Below are positions 50,927-58,916 of a stretch of DNA of 64,000 bases, one piece after another. The number at the start of each line of letters is the position of its first letter. Positions within the stretch are counted from its first letter, which is position 1. Under the pieces are notes generated by a model. It saw only the letters and a list, made by a program, of their open reading frames with translations. It made no database searches and had not been told where the DNA came from. A program made the position numbers and the translations under genes. Origin of the DNA: an uncultured Acetatifactor sp. (lineage in GTDB: Bacteria > Bacillota > Clostridia > Lachnospirales > Lachnospiraceae); contig CANQJL010000011.1 of NCBI GenBank assembly GCA_947624245.1, forward strand, positions 19,107 through 83,106. Direction: 5' to 3'.

Positions 50927-52092
50927 TGAAAGAGATCGTTCTAAGGAAATTCAGCGAAATATTCGGAGATACGGACGGCGTAAAAGTATTTTTTGCGCCC
51001 GGCAGAGTGAATCTCATAGGAGAACACACCGATTATAACGGAGGCCATGTGTTTCCCTGCGCGCTGACCATCGGTACCTACTGCGCCGCGCGTAAGAGAA
51101 CGGACAGAAGGCTGAGGTTCTATTCCATGAATTTTGAGCAGGCAGGCGTTTTGGAATCTTCTCTGGACGAGCTTGTCCCTTCCCAGGCGGCGGGCTGGAC
51201 CAACTATCCCAAGGGAGTGATCTGGGCCTTTGAGGAAAAAGGCATGAAGCTGCCCTGCGGTCTGGATATCCTGCTTAACGGCAATATTCCCAACGGCTCG
51301 GGACTTTCCTCCTCCGCGTCGGTGGAAGTGCTGACCGGCGCCATTCTGAGAGAGTTGTTCGGCTTTGCCGTGACAAATCAGGAGCTGGCGCTGATCGGAC
51401 AGTATTCGGAGAACCGTTTCAACAAAGTCAACTGCGGCATCATGGATCAGTTCGCTATCGCCATGGGAAAGAAGGACCACGCTATCTTTCTGGACACTGC
51501 GGATCTTTCCTATGAGTATGCCCCTATTGCGCTGGACGGAGCCAAGATCGTCATTGCATGCAGCAACAAGAAGCGCGGCCTGGGAGACTCCAAGTATAAC
51601 GAGCGGCGCAGCGAGTGCGAGACGGCCTTGGCGGAGCTTCGGAAAGTAGTGGACATCAACAGCCTTGGAGAACTGGACAGGGAGACGTTTGAAAAATATC
51701 AATCCGCCATTCAGAGCGAGGTGCGCAGGAAGCGGGCGAGACACGCGGTCTGTGAGAATCAGCGCACGCTCCGCGCGGTGGAGGCTCTGAAGAAGGGAGA
51801 TATTGCGGAATTCGGAAAGCTCATGAACGCCTCCCATGTGTCTCTTCGGGACGACTACGAGGTGACGGGCGTCGAGCTGGATACGCTGGTGGAGGAGGCG
51901 TGGAAGATCGACGGCGTCATAGGTTCCAGAATGACCGGTGCCGGCTTCGGGGGCTGTACCGTCAGCATTGTGAGAGACGAAGCCATCGACGGCTTTATTG
52001 AAAAAGTGGGTGCGGCATATCTGAAAAAGATAGGCTACGCCGCGGACTTCTATGTAGTGGAAATAGGTGACGGGCCTGTCACTTTAGCGTAG
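50926..52092 (+). CDS. galK: Galactokinase
   Basis: 388 residues from the ATG at 50926, which overlaps the LCP stop; GGAG lies upstream. All GHMP-kinase landmarks are present: galactokinase signature 'PGRVNLIGEHTDYNGGHVFP', ATP loop 'NIPNGSGLSSSASVEVL', catalytic-base region 'CGIMDQFAIAMG' and the C-terminal 'RMTGAGFGGCTVSIV'. It phosphorylates alpha-D-galactose at C1 (EC 2.7.1.6) as the first step of the Leloir pathway. galT and galE are not in the window. The length matches the bacterial enzyme. Confidence 0.96.
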   Translation: MKEIVLRKFSEIFGDTDGVKVFFAPGRVNLIGEHTDYNGGHVFPCALTIGTYCAARKRTDRRLRFYSMNFEQAGVLESSLDELVPSQAAGWTNYPKGVIWAFEEKGMKLPCGLDILLNGNIPNGSGLSSSASVEVLTGAILRELFGFAVTNQELALIGQYSENRFNKVNCGIMDQFAIAMGKKDHAIFLDTADLSYEYAPIALDGAKIVIACSNKKRGLGDSKYNERRSECETALAELRKVVDINSLGELDRETFEKYQSAIQSEVRRKRARHAVCENQRTLRAVEALKKGDIAEFGKLMNASHVSLRDDYEVTGVELDTLVEEAWKIDGVIGSRMTGAGFGGCTVSIVRDEAIDGFIEKVGAAYLKKIGYAADFYVVEIGDGPVTLA

Positions 52093-52141
52093 GAAGCGGG
52101 GAGGAAAACTTTTTGCGCATTGTGCGCCGAAGGAGAACCGT

Positions 52142-52915
52142 ATGAATACGATGATGCAGTCTTATGTCAGCATAGATCTGGAGACCACGGGGCTTAATCC
52201 CAAGACGGACAAGATCACGGAGATCGGCGCCGTCAAGGTGAAGAACGGCGTGATAAAGGATACCTTTGAAACGCTGGTCAATCCCGGGAGAAAATTAGAG
52301 CCGCGGGTGGCGGAGCTTACAGGGCTGAGAGAGGAAGATCTGAGCAAAGCGCCCTATATCGCCGAAGTGCTTCCCGGGCTATTGGACTTTCTGGAGGATC
52401 TACCGCTTTTGGGCCACAGTGTCCTCTTTGATTTTTCCTTTTTAAAGAAAGCCTGCGTCAATGAAAAGCTGGAATTGGACAAACAGGCCGTGGATACGCT
52501 CAAGATCGCGAGGAAGTATCTTGCGGATCTGGAACACAGAAATCTGGACTTCCTCTGTGTCCATTACGGCATTCCCCATCAGGCCCATCGGGCGCTGGAG
52601 GATGCCAGGGCCACGGACCTTTTATATCGCAGACTGACGGAGCAGTTCTACCAAAGCGACGACGATCTGTTCTGCCCGAAAACGCTGATATACAGGGCAA
52701 AGCGGGACACGCCTGCCACAAATGCGCAAAAAGAACGGTTATATCGACTGATTTCGCAGCATAAGATAATACAGGACGTTGATATAGAACGGCTGACCAG
52801 AAGCGAGGCCAGCCGAATGACGGACAAGATCCTGACCAAGTACGGCCGCGCTTCCGAGCATGGCGGGGTCAGAGACGGGAATCCGGATACTCCTCCTCAA
52901 GGTGATGCCGGATAA
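52142..52915 (+). CDS. DnaQ-type 3'-5' exonuclease (DNA polymerase III epsilon-like)
   Basis: 257 residues. ExoI is 'YVSIDLETTGLNPKTDKITE' with Asp12 and Glu14, ExoII is 'LLGHSVLFDFSFLKKA', and ExoIII is 'HQAHRALEDARATDLLY' with the H-x4-D of DEDDh nucleases. After the nuclease domain (~1-170), the C-terminus has a small helical module (TNAQKERLYRLISQHKIIQD ending in SRMTDKILTKYGR) that resembles motifs seen in other clostridial DnaQ-like proteins. It may proofread or process DNA ends. The replicative polymerase of Firmicutes (PolC) has its own exonuclease. The 3' end overlaps the convergent gene by 47 bases. Confidence 0.9.
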   Translation: MNTMMQSYVSIDLETTGLNPKTDKITEIGAVKVKNGVIKDTFETLVNPGRKLEPRVAELTGLREEDLSKAPYIAEVLPGLLDFLEDLPLLGHSVLFDFSFLKKACVNEKLELDKQAVDTLKIARKYLADLEHRNLDFLCVHYGIPHQAHRALEDARATDLLYRRLTEQFYQSDDDLFCPKTLIYRAKRDTPATNAQKERLYRLISQHKIIQDVDIERLTRSEASRMTDKILTKYGRASEHGGVRDGNPDTPPQGDAG

Positions 52916-53486
52916 TATTTCCGTTGGCGGAGCGAATGGACGCCGCCGTTTTCTTCAGACGCCGGATCTGTTCCCGCTCGCCCTGAGACGCCCAGTAGCC
53001 CGCAAGCTCATAGTAAGTGCGGCTCACGTCCGTGCCGGTGCTGACCGCAAATTCCATCAGCACGGAAGCTTCTTCCAGATATCCGGTCTCGATGAGCACG
53101 TCGGCCCATTTCTGCAGCGTGCGCACCAGGACGGTGTAGTTCTGGTCGTACTGGGACAGCTCTGTAATATTTGCGGTGCCGTACTCCAGCTTCAGATCGG
53201 TGTTGGTATAGCCGGACAGGTTCACGATCTTCTGTGATGACAGCGCCTCCAGAGTGTCAATGCACTCCAGAACGACTTCGTCCTGCTGCAGCAGATGCGT
53301 GGGAAAGCTTTCCAGCGGTATGGAGATATAGTTGAGGCCGTCAAGGGATTTGCGGCGGACGGAATTGGCGCGCTGCTCCCTGGCCCAGAAATCTCTGTCC
53401 TCCTGAGTCTTCGTTTTCTTCTGCCGCGATACGTTGACAGAGATGAGAATAATGATGACAGCGCTTGCCAAAAGGAGAAAAGTCAT
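52869..53486 (-). CDS. Single-pass membrane protein with helical-repeat-like domain, unknown function
   Basis: 205 residues. The N-terminal helix MTFLLLASAVIIILISVNVS anchors it, followed by a basic stretch and then an all-helical region. 'VLVRTLQKWADVLIETGYLE' and 'ASVLMEFAVSTGTDVSRTYY' have the spacing of TPR-like repeats (~125-180). AAAGGAT lies just upstream of the ATG. It is transcribed against the exonuclease gene and away from the small membrane peptide at 53542. No function can be assigned; scaffolding at the membrane is a guess from the repeat-like architecture. Confidence 0.75.
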   Translation of the reverse strand: MTFLLLASAVIIILISVNVSRQKKTKTQEDRDFWAREQRANSVRRKSLDGLNYISIPLESFPTHLLQQDEVVLECIDTLEALSSQKIVNLSGYTNTDLKLEYGTANITELSQYDQNYTVLVRTLQKWADVLIETGYLEEASVLMEFAVSTGTDVSRTYYELAGYWASQGEREQIRRLKKTAASIRSANGNIIRHHLEEEYPDSRL

Positions 53487-53541
53487 ATATAATATCCTTT
53501 CAGAGTTTTATTGTAAGGGTTTTATGGTAAGGAGCATACAT

Positions 53542-53646
53542 ATGTTAAATATGAACAGCAAAAAGACCAAAAAAATAATCTCGGCAGTGATCATCGTATT
53601 GCTCATATTCGGTATGGTCATTCCCACTTTAGCATATTTTCTGTAG
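53542..53646 (+). CDS. 34-residue membrane peptide
   Basis: A short gene with a strong AAGGAG (53529-53534) seven bases before its ATG. The product has a basic N-terminus (MLNMNSKKTKKI) and one hydrophobic helix (ISAVIIVLLIFGMVIPTLAY) ending in FL. A very similar basic-plus-helix layout recurs in small clostridial membrane peptides. It may modulate a neighbouring membrane enzyme. It lies 71 bases before the VanW gene, in the same direction. Confidence 0.6.
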   Translation: MLNMNSKKTKKIISAVIIVLLIFGMVIPTLAYFL

Positions 53647-53717
53647 TAATTCAATGTGCTGTGCGCGCAAATGCGCGAATCGGCAGACCGTTGTTCGAGA
53701 AAGAAGGTGGATTCCTG

Positions 53718-55187
53718 ATGAAAAAACGGATAAAGAGCTTATGTCTTCCTGTGCTGATGCTGGTGTGTTTTTTGGCGTTTGGCGGTTCGGTTCGGGCCCA
53801 AGGCGAGGATACGATCAGGACCGGCGTATATGCCGGAGAGATCAATCTGTCCGGAATGACGCAGGATCAGGCCTCGGCGGCGGTGGAAGCGTTCGTGGAT
53901 GATCTGAAGGAAGTAGAGATCGGTCTGGTGGCGGCCGGAGGGAATCAGGTCACGGTCACGGCGGGGGAATTGGGCGTTGCATGGAGCAATCCCGAGCTGG
54001 TGACGGAAGCGGCCGAGCTCGGCACAAGGGGAAACGTGATTGAGCGGTATAAAATGCTGAAGGATCTGGAGTACGAGAATAAGGTATTCCCTATTGAGCT
54101 TTCCTTTGACCTGCAGGCGATCAACAACATACTGGCGGAGAAGTGCGAACCGTACAATACCGAGGCCGTAGATGCCTCCCTTGTGCGGGAGAACGGGACG
54201 TTCCGCGTGGTAGAAGGACAGATCGGTTATCTGCTGGACGTGGAGACTTCCATTGACAAGATCAACGATTATCTCACACAGGAGTGGAATTACGAGCCCT
54301 GCTCCATCGAACTTGACGTGGCGGTAGATGAGCCCAGAGGCAGCGCGGAGGAGCTGGCAGCGGTACAGGATCTGCTGGGCTCCTGCACCACCTCCTACAC
54401 TACCTCCAACGGAGCCAGGAGCGCGAACGTGGAAAACGGCTGCTCGCTCATCAACGGAATCACCGTATATCCCGGCGAGGAGTTCTCTGCCTGCGATGTG
54501 GTCACTCCCTTCACGGCGGCGAACGGTTACTATATGGCGGGTTCTTACCTGAACGGTAAAGTGGTGGACAGTCTGGGAGGCGGTATCTGTCAGGTCTCTA
54601 CCACACTTTATAACGCGGTGCTGAATGCGGAGCTGGAGGTGACGGAGCGGCACAATCACTCCATGATCGTCACCTATGTGGATCCTTCCGCAGATGCGGC
54701 GGTTGCAGAGAGCTCGGGGAAGGATTTTAAGTTCATAAACAATCTGGACTATCCTATTTATATAGAAGGCTATACGAAGGATAAGCACATTACCTTTAAT
54801 ATTTACGGCAAGGAGACCCGTGAGGCAGGTCGTGCGGTGCGCTATGAGAGCGAGGTGCTGGAGGTGACATATCCTCCCGCGGACACGATCTACGCAGACG
54901 CCTCGCAGCCCATCGGCTATATCACCACCGAGAGCGCCCATATCGGCTATAAGGCAAGGCTCTGGAAGGTGGTGACGCAGGACGGCGTGGAGGTCAGCAG
55001 GACCCAGGTCAATTCCAGCACATACAAAATGGTGCCCAGAAGTGCGACCGTAGGCGTTTCCACAGCAGACCCTCAGGCCTATGCGGAGATCATGGCGGCT
55101 ATCGGCACGGGCAGTATCGACCATGTAAAGAACGTGATCGCGCTGCTGACGACGCCTGCCGTTCCTCCGGCTGCTCCTGTACAATAA
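53718..55187 (+). CDS. VanW family secreted or membrane-attached protein
   Basis: 489 residues from the ATG at 53718, which has AAGGTGG upstream. An N-terminal signal sequence (LCLPVLMLVCFLAFGGSVRA) is followed by a peptidoglycan-binding-4-like domain (~30-200) and then the VanW domain (~215-400), with 'LLGSCTTSYTTSNGARSANV', 'INGITVYPGEEFS', 'GGGICQVSTTLYNAVL' and 'HNHSMIVTYVDPSADAAVAE'. The VanW domain is named from vancomycin-resistance clusters, but its activity is undefined. It is probably involved in the cell wall. No vanHAX genes are near, so resistance should not be inferred. Confidence 0.9.
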   Translation: MKKRIKSLCLPVLMLVCFLAFGGSVRAQGEDTIRTGVYAGEINLSGMTQDQASAAVEAFVDDLKEVEIGLVAAGGNQVTVTAGELGVAWSNPELVTEAAELGTRGNVIERYKMLKDLEYENKVFPIELSFDLQAINNILAEKCEPYNTEAVDASLVRENGTFRVVEGQIGYLLDVETSIDKINDYLTQEWNYEPCSIELDVAVDEPRGSAEELAAVQDLLGSCTTSYTTSNGARSANVENGCSLINGITVYPGEEFSACDVVTPFTAANGYYMAGSYLNGKVVDSLGGGICQVSTTLYNAVLNAELEVTERHNHSMIVTYVDPSADAAVAESSGKDFKFINNLDYPIYIEGYTKDKHITFNIYGKETREAGRAVRYESEVLEVTYPPADTIYADASQPIGYITTESAHIGYKARLWKVVTQDGVEVSRTQVNSSTYKMVPRSATVGVSTADPQAYAEIMAAIGTGSIDHVKNVIALLTTPAVPPAAPVQ

Positions 55188-55233
55188 GCGCCTTGCGCCG
55201 GGAGCATAGATTTCTACATAAGGATTACCGTCA

Positions 55234-56292
55234 ATGAATATCGGAAAAGTTTCGGGGAACGTTTTAAAGCGTTCTGTCCTAAGACAGTTGAAGACCGGAA
55301 AAGAAGAGACCGTAAACGGCGCAGGGATAGGGGAAGACTGCGCCGTTTTTTCTTTTGCGGACGGGCTCGTCACGTGTACGCATGAGGCGGCGGTGACGGC
55401 GCAGGCGCAGGACGGCTGCGCTCTGTCCGATGAGGCCGTCAGGTATACCGCGTCCATGCTGGTACAAAAATGCGCGAACGATCTGGCGGCGGCCGGAGCC
55501 AGACCCGCAGCCGTCACGGTCACATTGCTTTTGCCGGAATCGGCCGAGGAATCCGTGCTGAAAGCCCTGATGCGGGAGACAGATGAGAAATGCCGGCAGA
55601 TGTCCATGGCAGTCGCCGGCGCGCGGAGCAGGGTGATGCGGGAGCTTAGTGCTCCTGTGGCGGTAATCGCCGGATTCGGCGTCCTGCCTGAGGGGGAGGA
55701 TCCTGCGGCGCACACCGTCAGGGCGGCGGCGCCCGGACAGGATGTGGTGCTCAGCAAGTGGATCGGTCTGGAGGGGACGGCTCTTTTGGCGCAAGGCTGC
55801 CGTGACAGGCTGCTTTCCCGCTATCCCGCCTATCTGGTGGAGGAGGCCGCAGGCTTTTCAGATTTTCTGTCCGTTGTGCCGGAGGCCGCTACCGCCGTGA
55901 AGTCCGGCGTGTGCGCCATGCATAATGCTTCGGAGGGAGGTATCCTTGCCGCTCTCTGGGAGCTGGCGGAGGGCGCAGGTGTCGGACTGACCATAGACCT
56001 GAGAAAATTGCCGCTGCGGCAGGAGACCGTGGAGATCTGCGAGTATTGCGGAATCAATCCCTATGAACTGTTGTCCGGAGGCTGCCTGATCATGACTGCC
56101 AAGGACGGTTCCGCTCTTGCGGCAGAATTAAATGCCCGCGGAATACCTGCGGCGGTGGTGGGAAAGGTGACGGACAGCAATGACAGGATCCTTATGAATG
56201 AGGAGGAAGTCCGTTATCTGGATCGACCGAAAACAGATGAACTCATAAAATTTGTTATGCCGCAGCTGCGGCGGAAAGAGAGGAAGATATGA
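55234..56292 (+). CDS. AIR-synthase/HypE-like ATP-binding protein
   Basis: 352 residues with the PurM-like two-domain fold: 'GAGIGEDCAVFSFADGL' near the N-terminus, 'QKCANDLAAAGARPAAVTVT' in the middle, 'PGQDVVLSKWIGLEGTALLA', and 'MHNASEGGILAALWELAEGA' followed by 'NPYELLSGGCLIMT' in the C-terminal half. The family includes HypE, ThiL and PurM, which all activate a substrate with ATP. No hydrogenase, thiamine or purine genes are adjacent. Its last bases overlap the Lrp regulator start (ATGA), which links it to amino-acid metabolism by context only. Confidence 0.85.
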   Translation: MNIGKVSGNVLKRSVLRQLKTGKEETVNGAGIGEDCAVFSFADGLVTCTHEAAVTAQAQDGCALSDEAVRYTASMLVQKCANDLAAAGARPAAVTVTLLLPESAEESVLKALMRETDEKCRQMSMAVAGARSRVMRELSAPVAVIAGFGVLPEGEDPAAHTVRAAAPGQDVVLSKWIGLEGTALLAQGCRDRLLSRYPAYLVEEAAGFSDFLSVVPEAATAVKSGVCAMHNASEGGILAALWELAEGAGVGLTIDLRKLPLRQETVEICEYCGINPYELLSGGCLIMTAKDGSALAAELNARGIPAAVVGKVTDSNDRILMNEEEVRYLDRPKTDELIKFVMPQLRRKERKI

Positions 56293-56771
56293 GAGAAGAA
56301 TTGCTGGCGGTTATTGAGAATAACAGCCGAATTGACTTAAAGGAGCTTGCCGTTCTGCTGGGAGCGGAAGAGATCGACGTAGTGAACGAGATCGCCGCCA
56401 TGGAAGCGGAAGGCATTATCTGCGGATATCACACCCTGATCAACTGGGAGAAGACGGCCATTGAAAAGGTGACGGCGCTGATAGAGGTGCGCGTGGCACC
56501 TCAGCGGGGACAGGGCTTTGACAGTGTGGCCGAGCGCATCTACAAATATCCGGAGGTACAGAGCGTCTACCTCATCTCCGGCGGCTTTGACCTGATGGTG
56601 ATCTTAGAGGGGAAGACACTGCGCGAGGTGTCCACTTTTGTGTCCGAGAAGCTGTCCACCCTGGATGCCGTGCTCAGCACAGCGACGCATTTTATTCTGA
56701 AGAAATACAAGGATCACGGCTGTGCCATCACACAGAAAAAAGAAGATGAAAGAGAGATAATTACACCATGA
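56289..56771 (+). CDS. Lrp/AsnC family transcriptional regulator
   Basis: 160 residues. The N-terminal helix-turn-helix (LLAVIENNSRIDLKELAVLL; 'VVNEIAAMEAEGIICGYHTL') is followed by the RAM ligand-binding domain ('TALIEVRVAPQRGQGFDSVA'; 'QSVYLISGGFDLMVILEGK'). Such proteins bind an amino acid and control transport or metabolism genes, often their own neighbours. It overlaps the genes on both sides by four bases (ATGA), so the three are almost certainly cotranscribed. The aminotransferase downstream is its probable functional partner. Confidence 0.93.
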   Translation: MREELLAVIENNSRIDLKELAVLLGAEEIDVVNEIAAMEAEGIICGYHTLINWEKTAIEKVTALIEVRVAPQRGQGFDSVAERIYKYPEVQSVYLISGGFDLMVILEGKTLREVSTFVSEKLSTLDAVLSTATHFILKKYKDHGCAITQKKEDEREIITP

Positions 56772-57940
56772 GAAATCCTTTATCCGATACAGTTGTAGGC
56801 ATCAAACCGTCCGGCATCAGGAAATTTTTCGACATTGTCAGCGAGATGAACGATCCCGATGTGGTCTCGCTGGGCGTAGGCGAGCCGGACTTCGACACGC
56901 CCTGGCATATTCGGGACGAGGGTATCTACTCACTGGAGAAGGGCAGGACCTTCTACACGTCCAACTCCGGTCTGGCGGAGCTTCGGCAGGAGATCTGCAA
57001 TTACATGCACAGAAAGCAGGGAATCACCTATGACGCGGCTCATGAGGTGTTGATCACCGTAGGCGGTTCCGAGGCGATAGATATCGGACTGCGGGCCTTG
57101 ATCAATCCCGGCGATGAGGTGCTGATTCCGCAGCCCAGCTACGTGTCCTACGAACCCTGTGCCATATTGACCGGAGCGCAGCCCGTGATCATCAATCTGA
57201 AGGCGGAGAACGAGTTCCGCCTGACGGCGCAGGAGCTGGAAGCTGCCATTACCGAGAAGTCCAAGGTGCTGATACTGCCCTTCCCCAACAATCCTACCGG
57301 CGCCATTATGGAGAGGAAGGATCTGGAAGCCATTGCGGAGGTCGTCCTGAAGCATGACCTTGTAGTCATGTCCGATGAAATATACGGGGAGCTTACCTAC
57401 AAGGGCAAGCATGTCTCCATCGCCTCCGTTCCGGGCATGAAGGAGCGCACGATTTTGATCAACGGCTTTTCCAAGGCCTACGCTATGACCGGCTGGAGAT
57501 TGGGATATGCCTGCGGTCCTGCGAATATCATCGGACAGATGACCAAGATTCACCAGTTCGCCATCATGTGTGCGCCCACCACGAGCCAGTATGCGGCAGT
57601 GGAGGCCCTTAGGAACGGAGATGATGACATCGAGCAGATGCGCACGGCATATAATCAGAGAAGACGTTATCTGCTGAACGCATTCAAGGAGATGGGGCTG
57701 GAGTGCTTTGAACCCTACGGCGCCTTTTACGTGTTCCCCTGCATCAAACAGTTCGGCATGACCAGCGACGAGTTTGCCTCCAGATTTCTGGAGGAGGAGA
57801 AGGTGGCCGTGGTACCGGGAACGGCGTTCGGCGACAGCGGCGAGGGCTTCCTGCGCATCTCCTATGCGTACTCGCTGGAGGACCTTAAGATTGCCATCGG
57901 CAGGCTGGAGCGCTTTGTGAAAAAGCTGCGCGAGGGATAA
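56768..57940 (+). CDS. PLP-dependent class I/II aminotransferase
   Basis: 390 residues, fold-type I. The N-terminus has 'DPDVVSLGVGEPDFDTPWHI', the cofactor-binding 'FPNNPTGAIMERKDLEAI' and 'SDEIYGELTYKGKH', and the Schiff-base lysine in 'NGFSKAYAMTGWRLGYACGP'. The C-terminal 'GFLRISYAYSLEDLKIAIGR' contains the carboxylate-binding Arg. It belongs to the aspartate/aromatic/alanine group (PatA-like). The amino acid it uses cannot be settled from sequence. It overlaps the Lrp stop and is followed by trmL after three bases. Confidence 0.95.
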   Translation: MRNPLSDTVVGIKPSGIRKFFDIVSEMNDPDVVSLGVGEPDFDTPWHIRDEGIYSLEKGRTFYTSNSGLAELRQEICNYMHRKQGITYDAAHEVLITVGGSEAIDIGLRALINPGDEVLIPQPSYVSYEPCAILTGAQPVIINLKAENEFRLTAQELEAAITEKSKVLILPFPNNPTGAIMERKDLEAIAEVVLKHDLVVMSDEIYGELTYKGKHVSIASVPGMKERTILINGFSKAYAMTGWRLGYACGPANIIGQMTKIHQFAIMCAPTTSQYAAVEALRNGDDDIEQMRTAYNQRRRYLLNAFKEMGLECFEPYGAFYVFPCIKQFGMTSDEFASRFLEEEKVAVVPGTAFGDSGEGFLRISYAYSLEDLKIAIGRLERFVKKLREG

Positions 57941-57943
57941 GCA

Positions 57944-58447
57944 ATGAACATTGTTCTGCATCAGCCGGAGATACCGGGGAATACCGGAAATATCGGCCGG
58001 ACCTGTGTGGCCACCGGCACCTCCCTGCATCTGATCGAACCGCTGGGCTTTCGGCTGGACGAGAAATCCCTGAAGCGGGCCGGAATGGATTACTGGCCGT
58101 TATTGGACGTTCACAGGTACGTTAATTACAAGGACTTTCTGTCCCGCAATCCCGATGCCAAAATATGGATGGCCACCACCAAGGCAAGACGCATATATAC
58201 GGAGGTCTCCTACGGCCCCGACGACTTTATCATGTTCGGCAGGGAGAGCGCAGGGATTCCGGAGGAAATCCTGGTGGAGCATGAGGAGTGCTGTATCCGC
58301 ATTCCCATGCTCCCCGCCATTCGTTCCCTGAATCTGTCCAATTCCGCCGCCATCGTGCTGTATGAGGCGCTGCGCCAGAACAGCTTCGGAGAATTGCAGA
58401 GAGAGGGCCGACTCCACCGTCTCAATTGGAGCCGGCAAGATTTATAA
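57944..58447 (+). CDS. trmL: tRNA (cytidine/uridine-34-2'-O)-methyltransferase
   Basis: 167 residues, the minimal SPOUT methyltransferase size. 'NIVLHQPEIPGNTGNIGRTC' is the N-terminal signature, 'FGRESAGIPEEIL' binds S-adenosylmethionine in the trefoil knot, and 'IPMLPAIRSLNLSNSAAIVL' plus 'YEALRQ' closes the knot. TrmL methylates the 2'-hydroxyl of the wobble nucleotide in leucine tRNAs. It starts three bases after the aminotransferase stop and is presumably the last gene of that operon. Confidence 0.95.
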   Translation: MNIVLHQPEIPGNTGNIGRTCVATGTSLHLIEPLGFRLDEKSLKRAGMDYWPLLDVHRYVNYKDFLSRNPDAKIWMATTKARRIYTEVSYGPDDFIMFGRESAGIPEEILVEHEECCIRIPMLPAIRSLNLSNSAAIVLYEALRQNSFGELQREGRLHRLNWSRQDL

Positions 58448-58453
58448 AAGGGC

Positions 58454-58483
58454 TTGATATTTGAATCGCAGGTATAATATAAT
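58454..58483 (+). promoter_or_regulatory. Promoter of the HPt/FapA/HD-GYP cassette
   Basis: TTGATA (58454-58459) and TATAAT (58478-58483) are 18 bases apart; a second overlapping TATAAT begins at 58473. It stands 62 bases before the HPt start. Confidence 0.55.
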
Positions 58484-58544
58484 AAAAGCACGGTTTATAC
58501 TTTAAAATCAGGGCTTTAATTCCATTTTTTGCCAAGGAGGATTT

Positions 58545-58898
58545 ATGACATTACAAGAGTGCTACGAAAAACTTAACGCAGATTATGAAGGAACTTTGGG
58601 ACGCTTGTGCAGTGAGAAGCTGGTAGAGAAGTTTGCGCTGAAATTTCTGGCAGACGACAGCTTTGAGCTGTTGGAGGAGTCCATGGAGGCGGGAAATTAC
58701 AGTGACGCTTTCCGGGCATCTCACACACTCAAGGGCGTGAGCCTGAATCTCGGCTTCACGAAGCTGTACGAAGCCAGCGAGGCGCTGACAGAAGCTCTGC
58801 GTGACGGCGGAAGACCGGAAAATGAAGAATTGCTGCAAAAGGTGAGAGAAGAATATCAACGGACGGTGGATCTGCTGCAGGAATTGCAGAACGGCTGA
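58545..58898 (+). CDS. Histidine phosphotransfer (HPt) protein
   Basis: 117 residues, a free-standing HPt four-helix domain. The phospho-accepting His60 lies in 'AFRASHTLKGVSLNLGFTKL', the classic H-x-L-K-G motif. Such proteins relay phosphate between a hybrid kinase and a response regulator. The response regulator at 61120 is the obvious local partner, and the FapA-like protein encoded between them is a candidate third component. AAGGAGG lies upstream of the ATG. No hybrid histidine kinase is encoded in the window. Confidence 0.9.
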   Translation: MTLQECYEKLNADYEGTLGRLCSEKLVEKFALKFLADDSFELLEESMEAGNYSDAFRASHTLKGVSLNLGFTKLYEASEALTEALRDGGRPENEELLQKVREEYQRTVDLLQELQNG

Positions 58899-58916
58899 TT
58901 TATCTGATGAGGGAAC

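Noticed and set aside
53718..55187. VanW as evidence of vancomycin resistance
   Set aside because: VanW-domain proteins are common in Clostridia, and no vanH, vanA/B or vanX genes are nearby.
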